Source of the DNA: Bog-473 sp963711065
Lineage (GTDB): Bacteria; Actinomycetota; Acidimicrobiia; Acidimicrobiales; RAAP-2
Assembly (NCBI GenBank): GCA_963711065.1
Contig: CAVQCO010000006.1
Span: 868,001 to 932,000 of the forward strand
DNA length: 64,000 nt
Direction: 5' to 3'
This document shows, one piece after another, positions 20,384 through 30,978 of this stretch (within the stretch, counting starts at the first letter, position 1; every line of letters begins with the position of its first letter). The notes beneath the pieces are model-generated. The model did not search any database. It was given only the letters and a program-made list of their open reading frames with translations, and was not told the DNA's origin. Made by a program: the position numbers and the translations under genes.

Positions 20384-21636
20384 TCAGGGCCTGCGCGGTC
20401 CTCGGTCCACCTCGGGCACCCACACCGCCCCGCTCCGGCGCAGCCGGTCCACGTCGGACTCGCTGCAGCCCAACCACTCCCCCAGCACCGCAGCCGTGTG
20501 CTCGCCCAGTCCGGGGGCCCCGCGGGTCTCCCCTCCGCTCGTCCGGCGCATCGGGTTCGGGGACTCCGGGTACTCGACGAGCCCGATGTCGGGATGGCAG
20601 ACCTCCACGAAGGCCCCCCGGCTCCGGAGCTGCGCGTCCCGCCACAGGTCCTCGCCGTTCTGCACCGGCCCCGCGGCCACGACCGAGCCTTCTGCAACTG
20701 CAGGGCTGCCTGCAACGGGTGCGACCGTGCCGGCCCAGCTCTCGACGGCCTCGCGCAGGGACTCCCGGTCTCCCTGGCGTCGGCCGGCCTCGTCGAGGTC
20801 GAGGTCTCCGCGCTCCAGGAACGAGCACATGACGGCCCAGTCCCTCGCGTCCTCGAGCTCGATCGCCACCCAGGCGTCTGCACCCTAGGCACCGGACCAC
20901 TCCGGAGAACAGCGAGCCCGGCACCTCGTTGGGCCCGGCGCTCCACTCGCGGCCGTTGGCCAGGTAGTCGAGGTACAGGGGCGCCAGGATGGCGGCACCC
21001 GTCTCGGTCTGCGCCATGTCGATGAAGACGCCTGGCGCCCCCCGGTCGACCTCGCGCCAGCGCGGCAACGACGGCGCACGCCCCGTGGATCCCCGCCACG
21101 AAGTCGAAGTGGATGCCGTCGGGGGCCCATGCCGACGGTGAGGCCGAGGAAGTTGTTGATGTTCGACGCGTAGGCCCGGAAGCCCGCCAGTGGGCCCGAC
21201 CGGCCATAGCCCGAGATCGACAGCATGACCAGACGTGGGTTGCGCGCGCGTCAGGTCGGCGAACGAGCAGCCCCACGACTCCATCGTCCCGGGGCCCAGG
21301 TTCTCCACCACCACGTCGGCTCGCACCGGCGAGACGTCCGAAACGCGACACGGCCGCCCTCGTCGGTCATGTCGATGCCGGCACTGCGCAGGCCGCGGGT
21401 CATGCCGGCGAACAGTGCCGTCGTCCGGACTACCGGATGGCTCGAAGACCTGCGGCTGCCCGGGCGCGTCGTAGGCGCGCAGGGCCTCCGGGCGGTCCCG
21501 TGACTCGATCTTCACGACGTCGGCGCCCAGCTCCGCCAGCATCAAGGCGCAGATGTTCCCGGCGACAAAGGAGCCGAACGAGAGGACGCGGACACCGCTC
21601 AGGGGCGGCAGCGGGACTGGGACTAGACGAGACCAT
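20384..21636 (-). CDS. CaiB/BaiF class III CoA-transferase, second of a tandem pair; frameshifted
   Basis: Moves CoA between an acyl-CoA donor and a free acid. MLAELGADVVKIESRDRPEA near the N-terminus and HFDFVAGIHGACAVVAALA, with the probable catalytic Asp, are clear. FIDMAQTETGAAILAPLYL gives the helix after the GxGxxVD turn, and LGEHTAAVLGEW the family-typical C-terminus. About 415 residues; frame changes near 21600, 21420, 21330, 21235, 21125, 21055 and 20885. ATG at 21636 overlaps the upstream stop (TGATG). Downstream comes the MFE-2-type SDR, 28 bases on. Confidence 0.72.
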
Positions 21637-22879
21637 CAGCCCGCCACCGCTCCAAGCTCCCGTGCCGAGTGGCCCAGATCGCGCACGTAGACCTGCTCGT
21701 TGTCCTCCCCCAGCCGGGGCGCCGATCTCCGGTAGGCGATCAGCGGAGGCGACGGAGATGAAGGGCGCGCCCGGGAATGCGGAACCGATCCGGTGCCCCG
21801 GCGCGCGAGGATCGATGAAGAAGCCACGGCCGCCGGCTGGGGGTCCTGCACGAACTGCGGCCGGGGTCTGCGTCAGTGCGCAGGGCAAGCCTGCCGCCTG
21901 TCCCGGCCACGACGAACTCCGCGCGCGCTCCGCGTCGAGAGCAGGTCGGCGATGACGTCGGTCAGCAGGTCGAAGAGCTGCACCCGCATCACCCGGTCGC
22001 GATAGATCGGGTCGGTGAGAACGTCGGGCCGACCCACGCAGGTCGACGAAGAGGTCCCAGTGGTGAGCCGAGTGCGCGCCGATGTCGACGAATCCATCGC
22101 GGCACCGCCAGATCCCACCCGGGGGCGGTCCGAAGTTGGTCGCCCGCGTCTTGATCTGTCCCGGCCAGGCCGTACTGCTCCGTTCCCAGCTTGTTGAACA
22201 AGCCGACCTCGTGCACGGAGAGGTCGATCACCTGCGCCCACAGCTCACGTGGGCCCCGCAGAGTCGCCTGGACGAGGAACGCGGCCCAGATCCCCGCTTC
22301 GTCGTAGAACTGCTGGCCGGGCATGGCCAGGGGGGGTCCTTCCGGGGCACCGACGGCATGCATGTAGCCGCTCATGGCGAACGAGGTGAACGGCGTCGCC
22401 CGCCAGTCGCGGTACGGACCGGTCAGTCCGAACGGCGTGATGAAGCAGGTCAGCGGTGGACCCGAGCACCCACGACAGTGAAGGCGGGTCCTCGACGAAG
22501 CCGATCAGCCGCTCCGGTCTCGCCCTTCGGCGACGCCAACACGACGTCCGCCCACGCCGCGAGACTCCTCGAGGACCGCGTCGTGCGTCGTCACGCTCCC
22601 AGTCGAGCGTGATGCCCGCGCTTGTTGTGGTGGTAGTAGGCAAAGAGCAGGCTCGCCTCGGGCCCGCTCTCGCCGTCGCGGAACGGCGGCAGGAGCCGCA
22701 TCCGGTCGCCCGTCGGCAACTCGGCCTTCACGACGTCGGCGCCGAGATCCGCCAGGATCTTGCCGCAGTAGGCGCCGGGGCGGCCGCTCAGATCGAGCAC
22801 CCGCACACCGGTGAGCGGTGTGCACCGACCCCGCCCGTCCGCCCTCGGACGCGGAGCGAGGAGGTGGGTCGACCGTCAT
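21636..22879 (-). CDS. CaiB/BaiF class III CoA-transferase, first of a tandem pair; frameshifted
   Basis: ATG at 22879 overlaps the DUF35 stop (ATGA). GVRVLDLSGRPGAYCGKILA and DLGADVVKAELPTGDRMRLLPP identify the family. FYDEAGIWAAFLVQATL carries an Asp at about the catalytic position, so this partner may be active too; VIDLSVHE, then the C-terminal LGEDNEQVYVRDLG follow. Six or more frame changes. Co-transcribed with the thiolase-like/DUF35 pair upstream. Confidence 0.7.
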
Positions 22880-23322
22880 CGGCGCATCCGCCTCTTGACG
22901 ACGCCGAATCGGCCGGCACGAACCGGTAGAGCGCGCTGCCCTCGCCGGTGTCACAGAACACGACGCGCACCGGCTGGCCGATGTGCACCTCGTCGGGCTC
23001 GCACCCCACGATGTTCGTGAGCACGCGTGGGCCTTCCGCGAGCTCCACATAGGCGATCACGAACGGCACCGCCTGGCCGAACGGCCCGGCGCGACGGTGC
23101 ACGACACTGAAGCTGTAGACCGTCCCGTGCCCGGAGGCCTCGTCCCAGATGACCGAGAGGCCGCCACACGCGCGGACAGTAGGTCTTCGGATACCAGATC
23201 ACGGTGCCGCAGTCGATCACAGCGCGCCAAGAGAAGCCGCCCCGCCGCCGTGGCGTCCCAGAACGCCTGCGTCTCGGGCAGTCGCGCTCGGGAGCGGGGA
23301 CCGGGAGGACCGGCGGCGTCAC
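22876..23322 (-). CDS. DUF35 OB-fold/zinc-ribbon partner of a thiolase-like protein, frameshifted
   Basis: Small acyl-CoA-binding OB-fold protein. GTG overlaps the thiolase-like stop (GTGA at 23322). After repair the N-terminus reads LPETQAFWDA and a rubredoxin-like zinc ribbon C-x2-CG...C-P-x-C-G, then the OB fold: GTVYSFSVVH, PFVIAYVELAEGPRVLTNIVG, GQPVRVVF. Frame changes near 23285, 23220 and 23185. The end is uncertain (22876 overlaps the next ATG). DUF35 proteins pair with thiolase-fold enzymes; in steroid degradation ChsH2-DUF35 docks the aldolase Ltp2, which fits the neighbour here. Confidence 0.78.
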
Positions 23323-24483
23323 GCGTCCTCCCGGCCGAGGATCAGCGTCGCACTTCCCATCCTGGTGCCGATCGAGCCGCCGGTGCCGTGGGCCAGCGCG
23401 ATCTCGCAGTCAGGCACCTGCACGGCCGGATGAGCCTCGCCGCGCAGCTGGCGGACGGCCTCGATGATCTTGGTCATGCCGCCCCGGTTCGAAGGATGGT
23501 TGTTGCACAGCCCGCCTCCGTCCGTGTTGAACGGCAGCCGTCCGTCCGGCGCCACCAGGGCCCCGTCGAGCACGAAGCGCCCGCCCTCTCCCTTCTCGCA
23601 GAACCCCAGGTCTTCGATGGTCTCGACGACCGTGATGGTGAACGAGTCGTAGATGGAGACGTAGTCGACGTCCGCCGGCGTCGACGCCGGCCTCGGCAAA
23701 GGCCAAGGGCCCGGTCACCGCGGCGCCGGTGCGACGTGAGGTCGATGCGCCCGTTGTCCGTGTGCTTCACCGCCTCGGCGTGGCCCAGGACCTTGACGGT
23801 CCGGCGCTCGAGGTCGCGGGCGACCTCGGGGCTCACGACCACGACGGCTCCACCGCCGTCGGTGACGACGCAGCAGTCGAGGCGGTGCAGCGGCGAGCTG
23901 ATCAGCGGGGAATCGAGCACCTCCTCCACCGTGACCGGGGTGCGCAGGAGAGCGTGGGGGTTGTGCTGCGCGTGCAGGGACGCGGCGACCTTCACCTCGG
24001 CCAGCTGGGCGCTGGTGGTGCCGAACTCGAACATGTGCCGCTGGGCGGCCAGCGCGTACCCGGTCACGGCCGACATGCCCCACGTGGACTCGAACGCCGC
24101 CTCGGGAGAACCCGAGGACCGGGCGACCGGCGCCTCACCCGCGGCTGCGCGCCAATCCGGCCATGGTGACCAGGGCCACCTGGCACCGCCCGGCAGCGAT
24201 GGCCGCCGCCGCATGGCCGACGTGCACCAGGTACGAGGAGCCACCCGTCTCGGTCGAGTCGACGTAGCGGGGGTGGAGGTTGAGGTACTCGGCCATGGAG
24301 ACGGCGCCGAACCCGGCCGTCGAGTCACAGAGATAGGCGTCGACGTCCGAGAGGTCCAGGCCCGGCGTCCGCCAGTGCGCCGAGCGCGACCTCGGCGTGG
24401 ATCTGGGGGATGCTCCGGTCCGGGATCTCCCGCCGCGGATGCTCGTAGACACCGGCGATGCACGCGCGCGCATTGATGGTCAC
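23319..24483 (-). CDS. Thiolase-like protein without nucleophilic Cys (Ltp2-like aldolase), frameshifted
   Basis: Thiolase fold, about 385 residues from GTG 24483. Where a thiolase has its Asn-x-x-Cys nucleophile this protein reads DSTETGGSSYLVH, with no Cys. YDSFTITVVETIEDLGFCEK and the end CNNHPSNRGGM also match the Ltp2-type aldolases rather than SKGHPxAATG thiolases. It should catalyse a retro-aldol cleavage of a 3-hydroxyacyl-CoA with the DUF35 protein encoded directly after it (GTGA overlap). Frame changes near 24370, 24145 and 23690-23730. Confidence 0.75.
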
Positions 24484-24563
24484 GGCGGCTCCTCGTCTGC
24501 AAGTTATCTCAAGGTAGCTCTCGGTCGGTGGGCGCCGACTGGAAGCAGGTCGCGCGACGATCT

Positions 24564-25688
24564 TCAACCCGCCCGGACGACGTCTCCGGCCTCGGCCCGC
24601 ACGACAGGCAGCACCTCGCTGGAGAACAGACGCAGGCTGTCCTCCGTCTCCTTCACCGACATCCCGGCGATCGAGTGCAGCATGACGATGTGGTCCGTCC
24701 CGGTGACCTCCGCATACATGCGGATCTTCTCGATGCATTGCTCGGGGGTCCCGAAGATGCCGCTCTGGATGTAGTCCTCGCGGGGTGACGGTCCCCGCGG
24801 ATCCCCACCGCCGCCGGGCGAGTACTGCTGATAGCCCTTGATGTTGGCGAATTGCTGCGGGTTGTCGAATCCGTAGTGCCGTCGCGAACCCTCGATGTAG
24901 CCTCCGAACGCTCGCTCCGCCACCTCCATGGCCGCCTCCGTCGTCGTGGCGCAGTACCCCGGTGCGGCGATGATGGGATGGCGTCGGCCCGAGGCCCACC
25001 CTGGCCCGGGCGCCGTTGAAGATCTCGCAGTTCTCGGTCATCGTGGCCACCGAGGTGCCTCCCGTGCACATGAGGTCGAGGCCCATCTCGGCAACCGGCT
25101 CGAGGCTCGACTTGCTCACCAGGGCCCCGTAGATCGTCTCGCCCAGCGTCGGCCGACCGTGGCCTCGGACGGGTGGTCGCCTCGCTCACGTGGTAGTGCG
25201 TCCCCTCGTAGGAGACGTTCTCCTGGCGGAGCGCGAGCCGGAGGATGTCGACACCCTCCTTGAATCGCTCGCTGGCTTCGTTCTGATCGATGCCCAGATA
25301 GCGGTACTCGCTCGGGGAGCTCCCGCGGCCGACGCCGATGTAGATCCGGCGCCCTTGGAGCAAGTTGTCGAGGACCGAGAGCTCCTCGGCCACCCGGAGC
25401 GGGTTGTTCCAGGGCAGGACGACGACGCACGTGCCCATTTCGAGTCGTTCGGTCCGGCCCGCCATGTAGTAGAGGATGGCCAGGGGATTGCTCGTCATGT
25501 GGTACGGCGAGCCGTGGTGCTCCACCTGGAAGAGGGCGTCGAACCCGAGCGGCTCGAGCAGGTCGGCGATGTAGATGTTGTCCTCGTAGACCTGCCCGTC
25601 CCTGATGGTCGGGGGATCCGCCGAACCCGGGCGAGTCGTTGCGGATCCAATCTCCTCCCTGAAACCCGAGAAACAGGCTGATCTTCAT
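24564..25688 (-). CDS. LLM-class (F420-dependent) oxidoreductase, frameshifted
   Basis: Bacterial luciferase-like monooxygenase family, TIM barrel using F420 or FMN. Starts MKISLFLGFQGGD; then FQVEHHGSPYHMTSNPLAIL, TERLEMGTCVVVLPWNNPLRVAEEL, RRIYIGVGRGSSPSEYRYLG (cofactor-phosphate region), MCTGGTSVATM and GTPEQCIEKIRMYAEVTGTDH. About 372 residues with frame changes near 25620, 25570, 25150 and 24960. Lies between an amidohydrolase and the thiolase-like gene, so probably an oxidation or reduction step of the same pathway. Cofactor choice is inferred. Confidence 0.78.
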
Positions 25689-25762
25689 GCGTTCATCCCT
25701 TCTGAGACCGGACTCGGCGTGTCGGTGGTCTTCCGATCGTCGGCCGCTGCGGTCGCATTTCC

Positions 25763-27009
25763 TCATGTGGTGGGAGCCTCCGCCGGGCGTGAACCGGAAC
25801 AGCCGCTCCGCGTTCCCCCGCAGGATCTTGTAGCGATCGACGTCCGAGAGGCTTTCGAGCTGCTTCGTGGCATGTTCCAGGCAGTTCGGCCAGGTCGAGT
25901 CGCTGTGGGGGTAGTCGGTCTCGATCATGACGTTGTCGACGCCGATGACATCGAGGCTCTTGACCCCATGGAGATCGTCGATGAAGCAGCCGTAGATGTG
26001 CTCGCGGAAGGTGTCCATGACGGAGAACCCCTCCAGATCGACGCCTGCATCCTCCATCACCTGCACGTGGCCGGAGAGGGAGTCGTGCTTCACGTCTCCC
26101 TTCTCGATCCAGTACCGGTGCTTCTCCACGACCTGGGCGCAACGGTCGAGGAAGAAGGGCATCCAGCCGATGCCCCCTCGGCCAGGGCGACCTTGATGCC
26201 TGGGAACTTCCGCACGACCGGGACTGAAGATCCACTCGACCATGGCACCGGCGATCATGACCGGCGGTCCCCACGACATCGTCACCAGCATGGGTGACTC
26301 GTCCGACATCGTGTACCGCCTGCTGGAGGAGCCGATGTGCATGCACACGACCGTCTCGCGTCTCCTCGCAGGCCGCCATCAGGGGGTCCCAGTGGCCCGC
26401 CCGGTCCTGAATGGTCGGAAGGCCGAGCATGGCCGGGTTCTCGGAGAAGGCGATCGCCCGGGATCCCTTCTCGGCGGTCCGGCGGACCTCGGCGGCCGCC
26501 AGCACCGGGTCCCACAGGGGAATGAGCGTCAGGGGGATGTAGCGACCGGGAGCACGACCGCACCATTCGTCGATCATCCAGTCGTTGTAGGCCTGCACGC
26601 ACAGCAGGGCCAGCTCCTTGTCGTCGGCTTCGTGGAACACCTGACCACAGAAGCGGGGGAACGACGGGAAGCACAGCGAGGCCAGGACCCCGGCCCGATC
26701 CATGTCCTCCAGCCGGGCCACCGAGTCGTAGCAGCCGGGCCGCATCTCGTCGTAGGTGATCGGCTCGAAGCTGAACTCCTCCCGGCTCTTCCCGGCCACG
26801 GCCCCGAGGCCGGGTGTGACCATTCGCCTGCCCTCGTAGATCCACGCCTCGCCCTCGGCGTCGCGAACAGCCGCGGGGCGGCGCTCTCGATACTTGGCCG
26901 GCATGCGGTCCTGCCACACATGGCCGGGCTCGAGCACGTGATCGTCGACAGAGATGAGCCACTCGGATATGCCTTGGTCCGTCCACGTGACTTGCCTCGA
27001 TTCACTCAT
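25763..27009 (-). CDS. Amidohydrolase-superfamily hydrolase, frameshifted
   Basis: About 413 residues. ISVDDHVLEPGHVW near the N-terminus has the metal-binding DDH, AYNDWMIDEWCG and ENPAMLGLP follow, and the C-terminus has NVMIETDYPHSDSTWP with the metal-ligand Asp. Frame changes near 26365 and 26175 and one near 25780; removing one base there gives FTPAEAPTT and a stop at 25763. Same subfamily as 36020-37290 (shared VDDHLVEP, PHSDxTWPN). Directly upstream of the LLM gene. Confidence 0.8.
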
Positions 27010-27081
27010 CAGATCGCGTGACCCCTCGCTCCTTCATCGGATCGCGCCGGCGCTCGCCCGACGCCATCGGTGCATTCGGCC

Positions 27082-28295
27082 TCACATCACCGTGCCGTGC
27101 TCTTTCAGTGCGACGATGTCGTCCCAGCCGAGTCCGAGCTCCAGGAGGACGTCTTCGGTGTGCTGCCCGTGCTCGGGTGCGCCGGTGAGCGGCTCCGATC
27201 GGGCTCTGGTCGAACCGGGCGGGTGACGCCACGCCCCGGTAGACCCGGCCGTCGCCCTTGTCCACGCCGGCAGGTAGCCGTTGGCCATGCGCCTGCGGAT
27301 CCTCGCCGATCTCGGCCGGACTGAGCACGGGGCCCAGACACCCTCGAGGGTGGCCAGGGCCTCTCGCCACTCGGCCAGCGTCCGCGAGGCGAAGATCTCG
27401 TCGAGGACCTCGGTGCACTCCTCCACATGCGCGTTCCTCGCCTCGGCGTCGGCGAAGCGAGGGTCGTCGACGAGGTCCGGCCGGTCGACGTGCCGGCACA
27501 GGTCGGGCCACCACCGGTCGGCCTGGAGGAAGACCAGGCACAGCCAACGGCCGTCCTTGGTCGGGAAGTAGTTGACCAGAGCGTTGAACGGGTTGCGTGC
27601 GGGTCCGGAACTCCCGGGTCACCCCGACGGCGCCCGCCGGTGATCGCCTGCGCCATCCACCACATACCGGTGGCGTACAGCGAGACCTCCACGACCGGGG
27701 GCGTGCCCGTCGCACTGCCGCCGGTAGAGCGCGGCCGCCACCGCCCCCGCCAGGTTCATGCCGCCCGACAGGTCCCCGAAGGAACCGGGCTGGTTCGGTG
27801 GCTCTCCCCCGGCGGGCGTCATCTGGAAGGCCGCTCCCCCTCTGGCCCAGGCGCTGGCGAGGTCGAATCCGCCGCGCTCGGCCTCCGGGCCTACCGAGCC
27901 CTGTCCCGTGTCCCGAGTGCGTAGACACGATTCGGAGTTCCGGGCCCGGATGTGCTCGACGTCGATACCCAGACCGCTGCCGTGCGTCAGGCAGGAAATT
28001 GGTCAGGAACACGTCGGCCGAATCCACCAACTTGTAGAGGATCTCCCTGACCCTCGTCCGTGGCGATGTCAAGGCCGACACTTCGCTTGCCGCGGTTCGG
28101 CAGTTCGGTGTTCGGGATTCATCAGCGCACCCGGTCGCCTCCGACGTTGGTCAGACCCCGAATGGGGTCGCCCGTGATCGGGTGCTCGATCTTGATCACG
28201 TCCGCCCCCCAGTCCGCCAGGACGGCGCCCGCCGCGGGCACGAACAACCAGGACGACACTTCGACAACTCGCACGCCCTTCAAGATGTCGTACAT
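27082..28295 (-). CDS. CaiB/BaiF class III CoA-transferase, solitary; frameshifted
   Basis: MYDILKGVRVVEVSSWLFVP and ADWGADVIKIEHPITGDPIRG open the protein from ATG 28295. SFGDLSGGMNLAGAVAAALY carries the putative catalytic Asp, and LLELGLGWDDIVALKEHG closes it. About 400 residues; seven or so frame changes. Unlike the other CoA-transferases it has no tandem partner. Two TTGGGC-type sites lie 68 and 156 bases upstream, so it probably heads the 19.4-28.3 kb transcript. Confidence 0.72.
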
Positions 28296-28362
28296 GACCC
28301 TCAGCTAGTTCCGGCGAGTCGACTCCGCGCGCACCCGGCGGTAGCTACCCAGACCCATTCAT

Positions 28363-28378
28363 CTGAGCGTATGCTCTA
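28363..28378. promoter_or_regulatory. Operator-like site CTGAGC-GTAT-GCTCTA
   Basis: Degenerate version of the TTGGGC palindrome (arms TGAGC/GCTCT), 68 bases upstream of the CoA-transferase ATG at 28295. It is the left copy of a 20-bp imperfect direct repeat with the site at 28451. Confidence 0.45.
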
Positions 28379-28450
28379 ACCTATCGCAGTCGCGTGTCGA
28401 GCCATTCGTGCGGGACTGCGCCGAGCTGACGGATGCCACGCCCAGGTAAT

Positions 28451-28466
28451 TTGGGCGTATGCTGTG
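28451..28466. promoter_or_regulatory. Operator-like site TTGGGC-GTAT-GCTGTG
   Basis: The left arm is identical to the four perfect copies; the right arm is degenerate. With 28363 it shares GCGTATGCT followed by T-R-ACCT, 88 bp apart, suggesting a duplicated operator in this 215-bp gap between two minus-strand genes. Confidence 0.45.
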
Positions 28467-28509
28467 ACCTTTGGTCGCGAGGCAGTGGCGAGCCGCTCGT
28501 CCAGGAGGC

Positions 28510-29630
28510 TCAGGACGTCAGGAGGATGCACCCGCAGCGGAAGCCGCCGCCGGCGGAGGTGACCGCCACCTGCGCGCCCGGGACCTGGCGTCGGCCGGCC
28601 TGCCCTCGGAGCTGCAGCACCGCCTCGTGGAACAGCCAGAAGCCGTGGAGCCGCCCGGCGGACAACTGCCCGCCGTAGGTGTTGAGCGGCAACTCGCCAC
28701 CGAGGCTGATCCGGTGGCCGCCGTCGACGAAGCTCACCGGCCTCCCCCTCGCCGCAGAACCCGAGCGCCTCCAGCCAGGACAGCGTGAGGACGGAGAAGC
28801 CGTCGTAGAGCTGGGCGACGTCGACGTCGGCCGGCTTCAGATCGGTGCGGGCCCACATCTGCGCCGCCGCATCCTTGGCCGCCATGGCAGGGAAATCCAG
28901 CCGCGGCTCCCACCCGTGCGTGTCGTGATTGGCGCAGCCGACGGCTTCGAGGCGAACCGGCGGATGCGGGCAGTCGGCCGCGGAGTCGGCCGGAAGACAG
29001 CACGAGGCCGACCGCCCCGTCGATCGGCAGGTCACAGTCCAACCGCCCCAGCGGCTCACTGATCATCGGCGCATCGAGATAGTCGTCCATGGTCATCGGC
29101 GAGCGGAGTACCGCCTTCTCGTTCAGCGCTGCGTGGTGGCGGCACGTCAGGGCGATCCAGCCGAGCTGCTCCTTGGTCGTGCCGAACTCGTGCATGTGCC
29201 GACGCGCCTGCATGGCCATCAGGTTGACGGCGGAGTACTCGTGGAAGGGCACGTGCCACTCCCAGGGGCCGGCGGGGTCGGGCAGCGCCCCCGAGGCGCT
29301 TCCCAGCATGCCCCCCAGCTGCCGGACCGAGCGGTAGACGAGGACGTGGCGGCAGAGGCCCGATGCGATCGCCATGGCGGCGTTGATGATCACACCGAGC
29401 TGGGCACCCGAGTTGGCGCCGCCCATCCAGTTCAGCTGCAGGCCCAGCGCGTCGACCATCTCCTCGGGAGGCCGGTCACCGAAGGGCATGGAGCGCAGCG
29501 CCGTCGATGTCCGACGGCTGCAGGCCGGCATCGGCGATCGCTGCCAGTGCAGCGTCCAGGGCAAGGTCGAGACCGCTGGCGATCGAGGCCGCCGGCCGGT
29601 GTCGGAGAGACCGAGGCCCGAGACGATCAC
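28510..29630 (-). CDS. Thiolase-like protein without nucleophilic Cys, frameshifted
   Basis: GTG 29630 overlaps the stop of the CoA-transferase (GTGA); IVSGLGLSDTG begins the protein. The nucleophile region reads NWMGGANSGAQLGVIINAA with no Cys, and QLYDGFSVLTLSWLEALGF and LPLNTYGGQLSAGRLHG replace thiolase motifs, as in Ltp2-type aldolases and related lyases. Frame changes near 29590, 29505, 28980 and 28735. About 370 residues. No DUF35 gene adjoins it directly; the proteins at 22876 or 33979 could serve. Confidence 0.7.
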
Positions 29631-30978
29631 ACGCGGATTCGAACTTCTCCATCACGTCCTCCTCGCTCAGGCCGGCCCCGGTGGCCGAGTCGACCCGGCG
29701 ACTTGGACGCCCGGGCCAGCGCCCAGACCACCTCGGCGTGCTCGTCGAGGTGCGGCGCACGCCCGCGGACCCTCCATGGCGAGGCCGGCGCCTGGAACGC
29801 GTGCGCCCGGGTAGACGAACGACCGATCGAGGTCTTCGTGGTGGATCTCGACCGGGAAGCCCGCGGGCGACGAAGTGGTCGATCGCTCATGACGTCCTCG
29901 GGGGCGAACAACATGGCCGCCGGGATGCCCCGCCGCTGGGCCTCGAAGAAGAACGCCCTTGCCCGGGAGATGCTCCGCCACGAACCGCAGCGCGTCCGAT
30001 CCCGCCTGGTAGATCGCCGCCGCCTCGGGATCGGATGCGATCTCGGGGATCAGGACGCCTCCGCGCTCCACTCCCATCTCCAGGAAGAAGAAGTCCTCGA
30101 ACTGATCGCTCAAGTCCGAGCTCCATGATCCACTCGCATCAGCGCCGCGGAACTCGCCGGCGCGTCGCGGCAGCGCTCCGATCACCGATGCCGCCGTCGG
30201 CGGACCGCCATGAGCCTCGGAGGGGTCTGCCGCACCGCCGCATGGCGAAACGTCTGCCGCTGCACCGTCGCCTGAGCGACGAGCCACTCGTAGGTCGCCG
30301 CCTCGGTCGTGACGTTGGATGCCGCATGCATGCTCACGTCGACACGCTGGCCGAAGCCCGAGCGTCTCGCGCGCGTAGAGGGCGACCAATGCGCGGCCTC
30401 CACCGCCCAGAGGCATGCCGTGTGGTATCCCTGGTTGCCGCCGGGCCGCACCGGAGGAAGCAGATGGTCGTCGTACCCGCAGCTCCAGGCCGGGCCCTGC
30501 CGCCGGCCAGCAGCGTGAGGTCGGTACCGGCTCCCGGGCACGCGCGACGTTCGCGCCCGAACGGCGTGATGGACACCCAGACCAGTTCGGGCCGCTCCGG
30601 CTCGAACGCCTCGTAGTCGAGACCCAACCCGGCCAGCAGCCCCGGGCGGCTCGCCCTCGAGGACGATGTCGCTCGTCGCAACGAGGCTCCGGAACAGGTC
30701 GGCACCGCGCCGGTCGCTCGAGATCGAGCGACGACGCTCGAGCTTGCCGGTGTTGTAGTACCACCACCACAGGCTGCGTTCGGGCCCGGGCACGTCGTCG
30801 AGGAAGGGCTCGAAGCGTCCGGGAGGCGTGGCCCCCGGGCGGTTCGACGACGATCACCTCCGCGCCGAGGTCGGCCAGGATCTTGCCGGCGAAGGCACCG
30901 TGCTCGCTCGCCAACTCGACCACCCGCACCCCGTCGAGCGCCCCCGGACGGGCCCGTCGACGACCCTCGCCCGCTCAC
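29627..30978 (-). CDS. CaiB/BaiF class III CoA-transferase, second of a tandem pair; heavily frameshifted
   Basis: GTG 30978 overlaps the upstream stop. VRVVELASEHGAFAGKILAD, LGAEVIVVEPPGG and, later, VALYARETLGFGQRVDVSMH are class III landmarks. In the stretch before it (GGNQGYHTACLWAVEA) I see no Asp at the catalytic position, so it may be a non-catalytic subunit. C-terminus has FPVEIHHEDLDRSFVYPGAR and HLDEHAEVVWAL. Many frame changes, roughly ten. Length after repair is about 445 residues, long for the family. Confidence 0.68.
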
